From positions 186,001-250,000 of the forward strand of contig NZ_BORP01000006.1 in assembly GCF_018333235.1 (NCBI RefSeq): a stretch of DNA of 64,000 nucleotides, given 5' to 3'. This DNA comes from Ornithinibacillus bavariensis (GTDB taxonomy: Bacteria; Bacillota; Bacilli; Bacillales; Amphibacillaceae). Below the pieces are notes generated by a model. It had not been told where the DNA came from, searched no databases, and saw nothing but the letters and a program-made list of their open reading frames with translations. This document shows, in pieces, positions 45,684 through 55,190 of this stretch. Every line of letters begins with the position of its first letter. The stretch's first letter is position 1. Both the position numbers and the translations under genes were made by a program.

Positions 45684-45935
45684 ATGAGCGAAATAGATAA
45701 ACGAAATAGATTGGGTGAAGAACCTTTTACTTATCAAACAACGAAAAAAGGAACAGTTATAATCTCTTATGAAGGTAAACAGATTAAAATTGTAAAGGAT
45801 GCTGAGGCAGAACGTCTTATAGCAAAAATTAAAGAGGTTGAAGATAATGCAATAGAAGTTCAGTTATTATTAGCTAAAATTACGCGAAACTTTAAACGCG
45901 GTAATGAGAAGGTGGGTAAGAATAACAGAAAATAA
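45684..45935 (+). CDS. Small hydrophilic protein of unknown function
   Basis: An 83-residue charged protein with an N-terminal strand-like part (FTYQTTKKGTVIISYEGKQI) and a long helix (DAEAERLIAKIKEVEDNAIE) ending in a basic tail. TAGGAGTGAGG precedes the ATG. No family recognised. Confidence 0.5.
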   Translation: MSEIDKRNRLGEEPFTYQTTKKGTVIISYEGKQIKIVKDAEAERLIAKIKEVEDNAIEVQLLLAKITRNFKRGNEKVGKNNRK

Positions 45936-46162
45936 GCCTTAACCGGGTCAAATAAATCGTGTAAACAGTGAGAAGGTGTCAGTAACTTTAAGGTACTTTG
46001 AACAACAGGTATCGTCATAGGTGATAATTCCCTGTTTATTTTTTGTTTCACTGGTACTCTCTTTTGTATAGATTAATTTATTTGTGACGATATTTAAAAT
46101 ACCATTAGAGTATGTTTGTCATAGGATTTGCATGAATCAATTATTAAGGAAGGAGTAATCTA

Positions 46163-46564
46163 ATGAGCTATAAAAACACGTTTATTACCATTTCAGAGGA
46201 CTCAACGGTTGATTCAGGTATTGCGCCTCAACCAAGAAATAACAAGCCAACGATAGCTTCGATAGAATATGACTTAATCCATAATAATCCATACGAATTT
46301 TCTCAAGAAGATGTGCAATTTCAAACCTATTTACGTAAAAATCAAATTGAATCCAATCAATTAGACGAATTAAGAAAACAATTTTTTGAAAAACCGAAAG
46401 CTTGCTTTAGAGCATCTCCATTGGTAAAGAAATATGGGTGGGGAATACATTACGATAACGAAGGAAAACTTGCAATATATGCTGTGAATAGTGAAGCATA
46501 TGAGCAATTTCTCCATGCAGATCAGATTACTTTATTAAAAGGTATGCGTACGAAACGGAAATAG
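46163..46564 (+). CDS. DUF6157 family protein
   Basis: A 133-residue soluble protein with the family-typical start YKNTFITISEDS, followed by a P-x-x-K-P-T-I-A-x-I-E-Y segment and the end GWGIHYDNEGKLAIYAV. Conserved in bacteria, function unknown. AAGGAAGGAG precedes the ATG. Confidence 0.7.
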   Translation: MSYKNTFITISEDSTVDSGIAPQPRNNKPTIASIEYDLIHNNPYEFSQEDVQFQTYLRKNQIESNQLDELRKQFFEKPKACFRASPLVKKYGWGIHYDNEGKLAIYAVNSEAYEQFLHADQITLLKGMRTKRK

Positions 46565-46777
46565 CGGGAAGACCTACCCACTCATTAATCAGAATTACAC
46601 AATACCAGCTGTATCACCAATGTTTTATGGGAAGGTTTCAATGGAAGACTGATTAATCTAAATAAAAACTGTGTAAAAATTATAACCATCTGCTCTAGTA
46701 TCTGATGCAATCGTCCAATCAATGGATAACCTAATTCATACAATACATTGTTCCGAAAATGTAAAGGTGGTGTAAGT

Positions 46778-46894
46778 ATGAGTGGAGCTGCAGGAGGATA
46801 TGGCCACGGTGGGGGATTTGCATTAATCGTGATACTATTTATCCTATTAATTATCGTTGGTACTGCATTTGTAGGTGGCTACGGAGTTTACTAA
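46778..46894 (+). CDS. YjcZ-family small sporulation protein
   Basis: 38 residues: a Gly-rich N-terminus ([14 protein letters not shown]) and one membrane helix ([17 protein letters not shown]) ending GGYGVY. This is the YjcZ/SscA-like pattern of small spore-associated proteins. AAAGGTGG lies 7 bases before the ATG. Confidence 0.8.
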   Translation: MSGAAGGYGHGGGFALIVILFILLIIVGTAFVGGYGVY

Positions 46895-47009
46895 TTTTAA
46901 TATTGTTACAGCTAAGCAGAGGACCTTACTAATCAGTTTATCATTTCAAAGGCGGTTTCTTATGAAGCCGCCTTTCCATTTGTTGGGTAATCGGAAAATA
47001 GTGTGAATA

Positions 47010-47575
47010 CCGTTCTAATAGACAAAGATAACGAAAAACGCAGAACACAGTCCAATAGAACCGTTCTAATAGACAAAGATAACGAAAAACGCGAAACTCA
47101 GTCTAATAGAACCGTTCTAATGGACTAAGATAATGAAAAACGCGGAACTCAGTCTAATAGAGAGGCTCTAATAGACAAAGATAACGAAAAACGTGGAACT
47201 CAGTCCAATAGAACCGTTCTAATAGACAAAGATAACGAAAAACGTGGAACTCAGTCCAATAGAACTGTTCTAATAGACTAAGATAATGAAAAACGCGGAA
47301 CTCAGTCCAATAGCCCCGTTCTAATAGACTAAGTTAATGAAAAACGCAGAACTCAGTCCAATAGAACTGTTCTAATAGACTAAGATAATGAAAAACGCGG
47401 AACTCAGTCCAATAGCCCCGTTCTAATAGACTAAGTTAATGAAAAACGCAGAACTCAGTCTAATAGAACTGCTCTAATGGACTAAGATAATGAAAAACGC
47501 GGAACTCAGTCTAATAGCCCGTTCTAATAGACAAAGTTAAAAAAAACAAGCCACCAGCGTAATAGAATCACCTTA
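47010..47575. repeat. 51-bp tandem repeat array, copy 1
   Basis: Ten full units start at 47010, 47061, 47112, 47163, 47214, 47265, 47316, 47367, 47418 and 47469, with a partial eleventh that decays into unique sequence. Each unit begins (C/A)CGTTCTAATAGAC and contains AACGAAAAACGCGGAA and CAGTC(T/C)AATAG. At unit junctions GTCTAATAGAAC and GTTCTAATAGAC form a near-perfect dyad. The blocks 47265-47366 and 47367-47468 differ at about one base, so a 102-bp pair was duplicated recently. The same repeat recurs at 58081. Confidence 0.9.
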
Positions 47576-48059
47576 ATGACAAACATAATGCATATCATAG
47601 TAACCTACCTACCACCTTTTGCTAACAAAACAAACAATCTACCAAGCTCGTTAATGAAATTGCTACGTAATAACCGCAATTCCGAGCCAATGAAGCGGGG
47701 TTCCTGTGTTCGAAAAAAGATGCTAGTTTAAAAAGAAGCAATTGGAATTGGTTTCTTCCACTGCCTCCTTAAATAAATTAAGTATGCTTCACAGCGACAT
47801 ACAGTTCAATTTCATTTTCTATATCTTCAGGTTTGTAACGTTCATCCCATAGTTCGCTATCGTATCCAAGCGTGTGATAGTTGTTCTCCTTTAGCCATGT
47901 ACCATATAAGAAATCAAAGGATTTATTTGTTCCACACTATAATCCGAATACCCAATTTGTTTTTGTTGAGTTATAAGGCTAATGGATAGTTCAAAAGTAT
48001 TTTCTTTGCATAGAAATATGGTATATATAAATGTCTATGTAGAAAAGGAGGCATAGGGT
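47576..48059. other. Region between repeat array and next gene
   Basis: About 480 bases with the truncated gene copy and about 145 bases of unique sequence between it and the array. No intact gene. Confidence 0.6.
47778..47932 (-). pseudogene. Truncated copy of the effector-binding gene at 58460
   Basis: The minus strand encodes SFDFLYGTWLKENNYHTLGY, SELWDERYKPED and the end ELYVAVKHT with stop, nearly the same as the last 50 residues of the intact protein encoded at 58460-58948. Homology ends near 47932, and the frame upstream soon meets a stop. The 3' flank is also shared, up to the edge of the repeat array. Confidence 0.75.
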
Positions 48060-48308
48060 ATGCCATTATTTCCACCTAACCAAGGAAGGATTCCTCCAAG
48101 GCAAAGACCAAGGTTCGGCGCACCGAATCTAAATTTTCGCTACCAAAATCAAATTAGACGTAGACCACGGAATTCTTTTCCGTTCAACCAAGTAGGGCAA
48201 ACACAAGGCACAGGAATAAATATGAGAACAATTATGGGGCATGTAGGTACCATAACTAATGGAATCAATATGATAAGGCAAATGGGTTCTATTTTTAGAA
48301 TATTTTAG
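48060..48308 (+). CDS. Small basic Pro/Arg/Asn-rich protein, YppG-like
   Basis: An 82-residue basic protein: PPNQGRIPPRQRPRFGAPN at the start, then RRRPRNSFPFNQ, and a more ordered C-terminus (MRTIMGHVGTITNGINMIRQ). The pattern resembles YppG/VrrA-type coat-associated proteins. AAAGGAGG precedes the ATG. Role inferred from composition. Confidence 0.5.
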   Translation: MPLFPPNQGRIPPRQRPRFGAPNLNFRYQNQIRRRPRNSFPFNQVGQTQGTGINMRTIMGHVGTITNGINMIRQMGSIFRIF

Positions 48309-48442
48309 CGGTGTTTGATCGGAATAGCTAGATATAGGATGAGATACTGTAACTATTCATTCAAGTAAACGTATAACATTAAAGGAATTTGTTTTTTCTT
48401 CCATGCTGAAAAGAGTTCAATTGGTTGAGGGAGGTGCAAAAG

Positions 48443-48823
48443 GTGTCATCTCAACAAAAAAATTGGTTTAATGAGATTCTCTCCCAAAGTGAAGGGGAGA
48501 AGGGGAAAAATAGAAACATAGGACCAGGATTTAATCCATTTTCGAACGAAGGGAATTGGATGGGGAAACCCTTTGGTGGGAATGGGAATCTTGGTATGAA
48601 CGAATTAATGGAAATGATGAATAAAGGAAATTTCCCTTTTGGCCATAGTCAGATGGGAATGAAAGAAATGATGGAAATAATGACGAATGGAAGCTTTCCA
48701 TTTGGTCCTGGGATGGGGGCTTTCCCATTCGGCAAAGGTATGAATGGGTTTAGTGGCCCGCAACATTGGTTGGGTTTTATCGGTAGAATGTTTGGTAGCG
48801 GTCCAAATAGACCTAGAAGATAA
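48443..48823 (+). CDS. Gly/Met/Asn/Phe-rich low-complexity protein
   Basis: A 126-residue protein with imperfect repeats of NELMEMMNKGNFPFG and KEMMEIMTNGSFPFG, then FPFGKGMNGF. Start is GTG 48443 behind GAGGGAGGTG; an upstream TTG is unlikely. Lies directly after the YppG-like gene and may also be a spore-surface protein. No known domain. Confidence 0.5.
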   Translation: MSSQQKNWFNEILSQSEGEKGKNRNIGPGFNPFSNEGNWMGKPFGGNGNLGMNELMEMMNKGNFPFGHSQMGMKEMMEIMTNGSFPFGPGMGAFPFGKGMNGFSGPQHWLGFIGRMFGSGPNRPRR

Positions 48824-48939
48824 TGTTATAAGAACAATAACAGCTTAAGAGTTAACGTAACAGCTCTTAAGTTACATAATGACAGGTACCACAAAATAAG
48901 GATATAATTTAAACAACATTTTTCATAGGGAGAGGTAGA

Positions 48940-49437
48940 ATGAGGGAGTTATATATCAAGCAGAAGGTGTTTAGTCTAAGTGGAAAATTTACGGTGAAGG
49001 ATGAAGAAGGAGATGATGTTTATTACGTGGAAGGTAGTTTTATGCAAATTCCTAAGACCTTCTCCATTATGAATCCAACAAGATCCGAGGTTGCACTTAT
49101 TACGAAGAAGACATTCAGCTTTTTACCGAAATTTTTTGTTGAAGTAGATGGTCGCGAGGTATTAACGATTAAGAAGGAATTTTCCTTCTTTAAGGCACGC
49201 TATACTATTGATGCGGCTGGCATTGAAGTACATGGGAACTGGTGGGATATGGAGTTTCAAGTGCTTCAACATGGTGAAGTTGTCGGTAAGGTTAACAAGG
49301 AATGGTTCACCTGGGGTGATAGCTACAAGGTACAAATATTAAAGGAAGACATGGAGTCTATCATGATTGCACTCGTTGTCGCTATTGATTGTGTAAAGTC
49401 TGATGAATCAGCTGCTTCTGCCGGAGCGGCGACTTAA
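48940..49437 (+). CDS. LURP-one-related (YxjI-like) protein
   Basis: A 165-residue LURP-one/tubby-like beta-barrel: LYIKQKVFSLSGKFTVKDEEG at the start, and GNWWDMEFQVLQHGEVVGKV with KEWFTWGDSYKV in the second half, followed by the central helix (MIALVVAIDCVK). This scramblase-like fold binds lipids or other ligands; function in bacteria is unknown. GGGAGAGG precedes the ATG, and a terminator follows at 49510. Confidence 0.85.
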   Translation: MRELYIKQKVFSLSGKFTVKDEEGDDVYYVEGSFMQIPKTFSIMNPTRSEVALITKKTFSFLPKFFVEVDGREVLTIKKEFSFFKARYTIDAAGIEVHGNWWDMEFQVLQHGEVVGKVNKEWFTWGDSYKVQILKEDMESIMIALVVAIDCVKSDESAASAGAAT

Positions 49438-49509
49438 TACAGGGCTACTACATCTATCAATTAAAAATAACAAAATAGGTAGAGAAAGATTGTATTAATT
49501 TTAGTAATA

Positions 49510-49556
49510 AATAGACCTCAGCAGCAGCTAATAATGAAGTGGGGTCTATTTTTTTT
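49510..49556 (+). terminator. Rho-independent terminator
   Basis: AATAGACC / GGTCTATT hairpin followed by TTTTTT. Confidence 0.75.
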
Positions 49557-49708
49557 GTCTATGACAAAAAATGTAATCATTAAGACCAGGGTCTGAAGCA
49601 TAGACACGGCACTTTCCTTGGTATATAGCGTATCGCTTAGCTAAATGAAAAGGAACCGTCCACTTATGAAATAACTACCTTAATCCAATGTAGCCACACA
49701 GGTTAGTT

Positions 49709-49948
49709 TCATTTGAATAAAGTAATACCCATGTAAACTAGTAATGGTAAGAATGCTAGAAAAAGAAATAGTGGTATTTTTTTACCGTTAAAGGTGGCTA
49801 ATGAAGAATTAAAGAGATTAACTCCCATTAGAATTAATAGCAATGGAATGTATGACTGATTCATGCTAGCTGGAATTACAAGCAATATGATTCCCATTAG
49901 CGTAGCAATATGAATAGCTTTTCTAGATTTTATTTCCCCCTTTTTCAT
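49709..49948 (-). CDS. Small membrane protein, DUF3953-like
   Basis: A 79-residue protein with three hydrophobic helices (KAIHIATLMGIILLVIP, IPLLLILMGVNLF, KIPLFLFLAFLPLLVYMGI). The order resembles DUF3953 proteins of Bacilli. I chose ATG 49948 (GGAGGG 11 bases upstream); the longer frame to 49990 has no site. Function unknown. Confidence 0.5.
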   Translation of the reverse strand: MKKGEIKSRKAIHIATLMGIILLVIPASMNQSYIPLLLILMGVNLFNSSLATFNGKKIPLFLFLAFLPLLVYMGITLFK

Positions 49949-50192
49949 TTTTCTAGAATCCCTCCATTTATGCTTTTTCCTTACATTCAATTTACTATAT
50001 TCTGCAAATTATAAACAGCTGTTTAGGGAATTAATTTAATGAGCAAATGATATCTGATTTTTAATAACGATCTATTATTGTAATTCACCATTTCATGACA
50101 GCCTTATAGACATCTATAGTATTCAGAATCTTTAAAATAATGCTTTATTAATTTTGCATCCTCATTTATGATAAATCTATGAGGTGATGGAA

Positions 50193-51365
50193 ATGGTTCC
50201 TAGGATGCTATGGAGGGAGTTATCCCTTCCTGCGCTTTTGTTGGATGGAAATGCTTTTGATGAAAATTGTAGGATGATTGCTGAAAAGGCAAATGGAAAA
50301 ACGATTAGAATTGCTACCAAATCAATACGCTCGATTCCGGTATTAAGAAGAATTTTTAAAGCAAATCCTCTTTTCAAGGGGCTTATGTGCTATAGCCCTC
50401 ATGAGGCTATTTTTCTGGCTGAACAGGGCTTTGACGATATTTTGTTGGGGTATCCATGCTGGGATGAACAAGCCCTCGCTGAAATTGCCAAGCTTAATGC
50501 CAATGGGAAACAAATTACTTGTATGGTCGATTCCACGCAGCATATTGACCATTTAAACAAAATCAATCAAACGACTAATGGAGTCTTTTATCTATGTATT
50601 GATATTGATATGAGCACTTCATTTGGTAGTCTGCATTTTGGTGTAAGACGTTCTCCGTTAAAATCCGAGAATGACGTCATTCAGCTAGCGAGGAAAATGA
50701 AAGAATCCCCTAGTTTAAAGCTTGTTGGAGTGATGGGCTATGAGGCACAAATTGCTGGTGTTGGTGATAAGGTGCCTACACAAAAGATGAAGAACCGAGT
50801 TGTCACTATTTTAAAAAGAAGATCTATCCATAAAATTAGAGAACGCAGACAAACGATTGTTCAAGCATTGGAAGGGGAAGGACATCAACTAGTATTCGTG
50901 AACGGAGGTGGGACAGGTAGTCTTGATACGACATCTGTAGATGAAAGTGTTACAGAGCTTACTGCTGGTTCTGGCTTTTACTCGCCTTTGCTGTTCGACT
51001 ATTACCGGGATTTCCGCTATCAGCCTGCTCTATTTTTCGCCTTACCAGTAGTTCGAAAGCCTGCACCGAATATTTATACCTGTCTAGGAGGTGGGTATAT
51101 TGCATCAGGGCCTCATGGGGAGGATAAAGTGCCAAAGCCTGTCTATCCGCCTGGTGGTAAATTACTTCCATTTGAGGGGGCAGGTGAAGTGCAAACCCCT
51201 GTCTATTTTAAAGACGAAAAGTTGGAGATAGGAGATCCGATCGTTTTCAGAGCAGCAAAGGCAGGAGAAATTTGTGAACGGTTTAATGAGATCATTTGCT
51301 TCGAGAATCAGGAAATAGTAGAACACTATCCTACCTATCGGGGGGAAGGGAGATGTTTTCTGTAA
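50193..51365 (+). CDS. PLP-dependent alanine racemase-fold aldolase/deaminase
   Basis: A 390-residue fold-type III PLP enzyme, of the D-threonine-aldolase/D-serine-dehydratase-like group. The TIM-barrel start LPALLLDGNAFDEN is followed by the PLP lysine Lys43 in RIATKSIRS; GVMGYEAQIAGVG and the C-terminal metal-site region (LGGGYIASG) fit the aldolase/deaminase type. Start ATG 50193 follows GAGGTGA. Its stop overlaps the FAD oxidase gene that follows, so the two enzymes probably act on linked substrates. Confidence 0.75.
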   Translation: MVPRMLWRELSLPALLLDGNAFDENCRMIAEKANGKTIRIATKSIRSIPVLRRIFKANPLFKGLMCYSPHEAIFLAEQGFDDILLGYPCWDEQALAEIAKLNANGKQITCMVDSTQHIDHLNKINQTTNGVFYLCIDIDMSTSFGSLHFGVRRSPLKSENDVIQLARKMKESPSLKLVGVMGYEAQIAGVGDKVPTQKMKNRVVTILKRRSIHKIRERRQTIVQALEGEGHQLVFVNGGGTGSLDTTSVDESVTELTAGSGFYSPLLFDYYRDFRYQPALFFALPVVRKPAPNIYTCLGGGYIASGPHGEDKVPKPVYPPGGKLLPFEGAGEVQTPVYFKDEKLEIGDPIVFRAAKAGEICERFNEIICFENQEIVEHYPTYRGEGRCFL

Positions 51366-52702
51366 TGAAGACAGAACAAGGAAAGCGGTGGAGAAATTGG
51401 GCAAGAACTAGTCAAAGTACTCCTGAGAAAACCTTTTATCCATCCTCTATGGAAGAAGTTATTTTTATTGTTAAAGAGGCTGTCCAAGAGCAGAAAAGGA
51501 TTCGAGTAGTTGGAGCAGGGCACTCATTTACGAAATTAGTAGAAACAAATGACTGGCTTATTTCGCTTGATTTACTAAGTGGGATTGAGGAAATTGATGA
51601 AGTCAATCATATGGTTACTGTTCTGGGAGGTACGAGGCTTTTTCAATTAGGTGAAGAGCTTGGACAAGCAGGCTATGCCCAAGAAAATTTAGGGGATATT
51701 AATGTCCAAAGCATTGCAGGTGCTATATCAACTGGAACGCATGGCACTGGTCTGGACTTTGGAAATATTTCCACTCAAGTGGTAGAGCTATCCATCGTGA
51801 CAGCATCAGGAGAACTTCTTACCGTGTCTGAGAAACAGAACGCTCGTTATTTCAAGGCTTGCCTCGTATCACTTGGAAGTCTAGGAATTATTGTTAAGGT
51901 GAAGTTAAAAATTATAAAAAGTCTTGTTTATGCATATCAGAGTGATAAGATACTGTATCCGCTTCTTGTTGAGCAGCTAGATCGTTATATTCACGAAAAC
52001 CGCCACTTTGAGTTTTATCTATTTCCTTATTCAGATATTGTGCAGGTTAAAACGATGAATATTACAGAAAGGAAGCCCGATCGTTTACATTTTCATCGCT
52101 TTCAAAATCTCCTACTCGAAAACTATTTATTTTATATTCTTTCAGAGTTTTGTAGATTGTTTTCAACGGGCAGTAGCTTTGTTAGTAGACTATCAGCAAG
52201 AGCAATCGGAAAAACAATGATAGCAGGGAAAAGTCATGAGCTTTTTGCAACACCGAGGCTAGTGAAGTTTAGGGAAATTGAATACTGTATCCCGATTGAG
52301 CATTTTAAATCGGCCATTCAAGAGATTCGGGAATGTATCGAGGAAAAGAAGCATCGCGTCCATTTTCCAATAGAATGTAGGACAGTTAAGGCAGATGATA
52401 GTTGGCTTAGCCCTTCCTATCAAAGGGAATCGGCATATATTGCCTTCCATATGTATAAAGGTATGCCCTATGAAGAATATTTCTATGATATGGAAGCGAT
52501 TATGCGGAAATATGAAGGAAGGCCACATTGGGGGAAAATGCATCATCTCAGCCAGAAGGAATTACTTGCCCTATATCCAAAGCTACCCGATTTTCTAGCT
52601 GTAAGGCAGGAATTAGATCCACATGGGGTTTTTCTAAATGATTATTTGAAGGAAATTTGGATAGGTGAACAATCAACCGAGAAATTACCTGTTATGGAGT
52701 AA
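51353..52702 (+). CDS. FAD-linked oxidoreductase, sugar-1,4-lactone oxidase type
   Basis: A 449-residue VAO-fold oxidase. The FAD domain is clear: RIRVVGAGHSFTKLVETNDWLISL, then GGTRLFQLGEELG and SIAGAISTGTHGTG, and the C-terminal ALO-type domain ends with ELDPHGVFLNDYL. Family members oxidise aldonolactones or alditols. ATG 51353 lies in the end of the upstream gene with GGGGGAA before it; ATG 51365 (TAATG overlap) is possible. The order racemase/aldolase then oxidase is a compact two-gene unit. Confidence 0.78.
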   Translation: MFSVMKTEQGKRWRNWARTSQSTPEKTFYPSSMEEVIFIVKEAVQEQKRIRVVGAGHSFTKLVETNDWLISLDLLSGIEEIDEVNHMVTVLGGTRLFQLGEELGQAGYAQENLGDINVQSIAGAISTGTHGTGLDFGNISTQVVELSIVTASGELLTVSEKQNARYFKACLVSLGSLGIIVKVKLKIIKSLVYAYQSDKILYPLLVEQLDRYIHENRHFEFYLFPYSDIVQVKTMNITERKPDRLHFHRFQNLLLENYLFYILSEFCRLFSTGSSFVSRLSARAIGKTMIAGKSHELFATPRLVKFREIEYCIPIEHFKSAIQEIRECIEEKKHRVHFPIECRTVKADDSWLSPSYQRESAYIAFHMYKGMPYEEYFYDMEAIMRKYEGRPHWGKMHHLSQKELLALYPKLPDFLAVRQELDPHGVFLNDYLKEIWIGEQSTEKLPVME

Positions 52703-52923
52703 AACTTGAGGCTGATTGATAACATAACCATTTCACTTATTATGATTCTGTTCTACAATTTAAGTAAGAATCTGCTGAAATGCCTTGTCCTTGTTTATGC
52801 TTAACGAATGATACAAAATGCCTTCAACCAACGAAGTACTGGTAGTCATTCAGTTCGGAAAACACAAAGTAATATAAGGAAATGATAGAATAAAAGTAAT
52901 TTAATAGGTGTTTAGCGTAAGAG

Positions 52924-53556
52924 GTGGTTATCATCAACAAAAAAAGAAAACCAATATTTCAAACTAACCTAGTGAATGTGGTTGTTTTGGCGATTATTTT
53001 TGCTCCCTTATTTGGGGCTATTACAGAGAGTCTGAAGGTTTTCATTGGAACTGTGATGACAATTCCAGTTCTGGTGATTCTTCTTTTATGTATCTGGCTT
53101 AAATTTGGGCATAGTGGCATATTGGTTAACAGTATTAATGCATTTATCATGATTGCAATGATGTCCTTCTATTGTAGTATTCCATTGTTTTTCCTGTTAT
53201 GGGGAAGCTGGCTGATTTGGTTGTTGTTAGGGATCTACCTTGTTACGTTCCTAATCGGCTATAAATATAAAGAAAAATTAATCATGAAGCTCGCGATTAC
53301 AGAGGGAAACGACGGTGTACGAAGACCAGCAAAATTCCTTCTCTATTACTCATTAGGAGTCCTTTTTATTGGGATAATTGGTGCTGTCGTTGTAAATATT
53401 GTTATTTATCATGGTGGGGCTAAGATTATCGTGTTTGGCTTCTTCTATGTCTTATCCTATTACTTATTTGCGGTTAGCCCCGCTTTCTTAGTGAAGCCTA
53501 CGAAAGCATTGGAAATGGGGGCTATAACAGAAGAGCATTATAATGAATACCATTGA
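52924..53556 (+). CDS. Membrane protein of unknown function
   Basis: A 210-residue protein with five or six hydrophobic helices (residues 15-40, 42-62, 70-92, 93-112, 138-165, 170-192) and a basic N-terminus. No transporter signature recognised. The start is GTG 52924 within AGAGGTGG; no better start was found. It is not closely linked to either neighbour. Confidence 0.55.
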   Translation: MVIINKKRKPIFQTNLVNVVVLAIIFAPLFGAITESLKVFIGTVMTIPVLVILLLCIWLKFGHSGILVNSINAFIMIAMMSFYCSIPLFFLLWGSWLIWLLLGIYLVTFLIGYKYKEKLIMKLAITEGNDGVRRPAKFLLYYSLGVLFIGIIGAVVVNIVIYHGGAKIIVFGFFYVLSYYLFAVSPAFLVKPTKALEMGAITEEHYNEYH

Positions 53557-53564
53557 TATGGGTT

Positions 53565-53621
53565 AGTGCCTGTCTCAACGTACCTTTATTTACTGAAATG
53601 GTCGAGAAAGGCACTTTTTTT
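53565..53621 (+). terminator. Rho-independent terminator
   Basis: AGTGCCT-TCTC / GAGAA-AGGCACT hairpin with TTTTTTT, after the membrane protein gene. Confidence 0.8.
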
Positions 53622-53725
53622 CTATAGTATATTGAACACAGACCATAAGAGCAAGAATGAGGATGAAATGAGGCTCGGATATTGTTAAAATGAACCCAAT
53701 GATAAAGGAAGGAGTCCGGTATTAG

Positions 53726-54295
53726 GTGACGAATATTAATCTTTCGTTTGATGAAATGTGGGAAAAAATAATGGCCTGTGATCGGAAATATGATGGCCTT
53801 TTCTTTACAGCAGTTAAAACGACGAAAATATACTGCCGTCCTTCCTGCCGATCAAGGAAGCCGAAAAAGACAAATGTTGAATTTTACTATGAAATGAATA
53901 AGGTGGAGGCTGCAGGTTATCGTCCTTGCAAAAGATGCCAACCAGAGGTTGATGAATCGCCACATATGGAAATAGTTCGAAAGGTCACTACGTTTCTAGT
54001 TAATCATTATAAGCAGAATATTGCTTTGAAGGATATTGCGGCACACATCGGTTTAAGTCCCTTTTATCTGGAGCGACTTTTTAAAGAGGAAACATCGGAC
54101 ACGCCACGTATGTACTTAGAGAAAATACGCATCGATAAAGCGACACATCTTCTTTCTAGTACAAATCTTACAAATTTAGAAATCTGTTATGCGGTAGGAT
54201 TCCAAAGCCCTTCCAATTTTTATAAAGTATTTCGAAAGCAAAAAAACTGTTCACCTAGTGAGTATCGAAAGGAATTCCACCATGAATTGGGCTGA
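53726..54295 (+). CDS. adaA: AdaA: methylphosphotriester sensor and AraC-type activator
   Basis: A 189-residue adaptive-response regulator. The N-terminal Zn domain holds Cys37, Cys41, Cys68 and Cys71 (IYCRPSC and PCKRC); Cys37 takes a methyl group from DNA phosphotriesters, which turns the protein into an activator. The AraC-type DNA-binding domain follows (residues 85-185, NIALKDIAAHIGLSPFYL, FQSPSNFYKVFRK). In B. subtilis AdaA activates adaB and alkA. Start GTG 53726, with GGAAGGAG 11 bases upstream. The alkA start lies inside its 3' end. Confidence 0.9.
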   Translation: MTNINLSFDEMWEKIMACDRKYDGLFFTAVKTTKIYCRPSCRSRKPKKTNVEFYYEMNKVEAAGYRPCKRCQPEVDESPHMEIVRKVTTFLVNHYKQNIALKDIAAHIGLSPFYLERLFKEETSDTPRMYLEKIRIDKATHLLSSTNLTNLEICYAVGFQSPSNFYKVFRKQKNCSPSEYRKEFHHELG

Positions 54296-55190
54296 TTATC
54301 CATCACATATAGAAATTTATCCGCCAAAGGAATTTAACTTTAAAGAGTGTCTAGTCTTTTTAGAAAGATCGGATCAGGAAATACTCCATCAGGTAAAAGA
54401 CGAATCGCTTTATAAATTAATCCCTGTAGTTGAATCCCTCATTCTGTGTAAAATCGGATATAGAGATCAATATATAAAGGTTGATTTCCCAATAGGTGCT
54501 CCATCAAGTGAAAAACGTAAAGAGGCTGCCGAGTATATTTGGGAATGGTTTGATTTGGATTGTAAGCTAGGAGAGTTTTACCAAATAGCAGGTAAGGATA
54601 ATGTCTTGAGAGGATTAGTTCAGGACTATTATGGATTACGAATCATGTGTATTCCCGATTTATTTGAGGCATTGGTATGGGCAATTATCGGCCAGCAAAT
54701 TAATTTAACATTTGCTTACACATTAAAGAAACGCTTCGTAGAACAGTTCGGAGAAAGTTTACGTTTTGAAGCGGATACGTTTTGGGTTTTCCCCACCTTT
54801 GAAAAAATTGCTTCCTTGGAGGTTGAGGATCTAAAAAAATTGCAATTCTCTACCAGAAAGGCTGAATATGTGATTCATATTGCCAAAGCTATGACTAGCG
54901 GTGAATTAGCAAAGGAATTATTGCTCCAGCAACAAGATTATCAACAAATAAAAGCTTCATTAATGGCAATTAGAGGTGTTGGAGCATGGACAGCAGATTA
55001 TGTTATGATGAAATGCTTACATCAAACCACTGCCTTCCCAATTGCGGACGTCGGTCTTCATCATGCATTGAAAAATCAATTAGGACTAGACAGAAAACCA
55101 ACTATAGAAGAAATTATGGATATAGCAGTTAATTGGGAAGGCTGGCAAGCATATGCTACATTTTACCTTTGGAGGTCTTTATATGACTAA
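54282..55190 (+). CDS. alkA: AlkA: DNA-3-methyladenine glycosylase II
   Basis: A 302-residue base-excision enzyme of the HhH-GPD superfamily. The HhH motif is LMAIRGVGAWTADYVMM and the catalytic Asp256 lies in FPIADVGLHH. The N-terminal 100 residues form the AlkA-type beta domain. ATG 54282 follows AAAGGA and overlaps adaA by 14 bases; the 3' end overlaps the ogt start by eight bases, so the three genes are one operon. Confidence 0.9.
   Translation: MNWADYPSHIEIYPPKEFNFKECLVFLERSDQEILHQVKDESLYKLIPVVESLILCKIGYRDQYIKVDFPIGAPSSEKRKEAAEYIWEWFDLDCKLGEFYQIAGKDNVLRGLVQDYYGLRIMCIPDLFEALVWAIIGQQINLTFAYTLKKRFVEQFGESLRFEADTFWVFPTFEKIASLEVEDLKKLQFSTRKAEYVIHIAKAMTSGELAKELLLQQQDYQQIKASLMAIRGVGAWTADYVMMKCLHQTTAFPIADVGLHHALKNQLGLDRKPTIEEIMDIAVNWEGWQAYATFYLWRSLYD

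Noticed and set aside
47010-47575. CRISPR array
   Set aside because: The 51-bp units are contiguous and nearly identical, with no unique spacers between them and no cas genes nearby.
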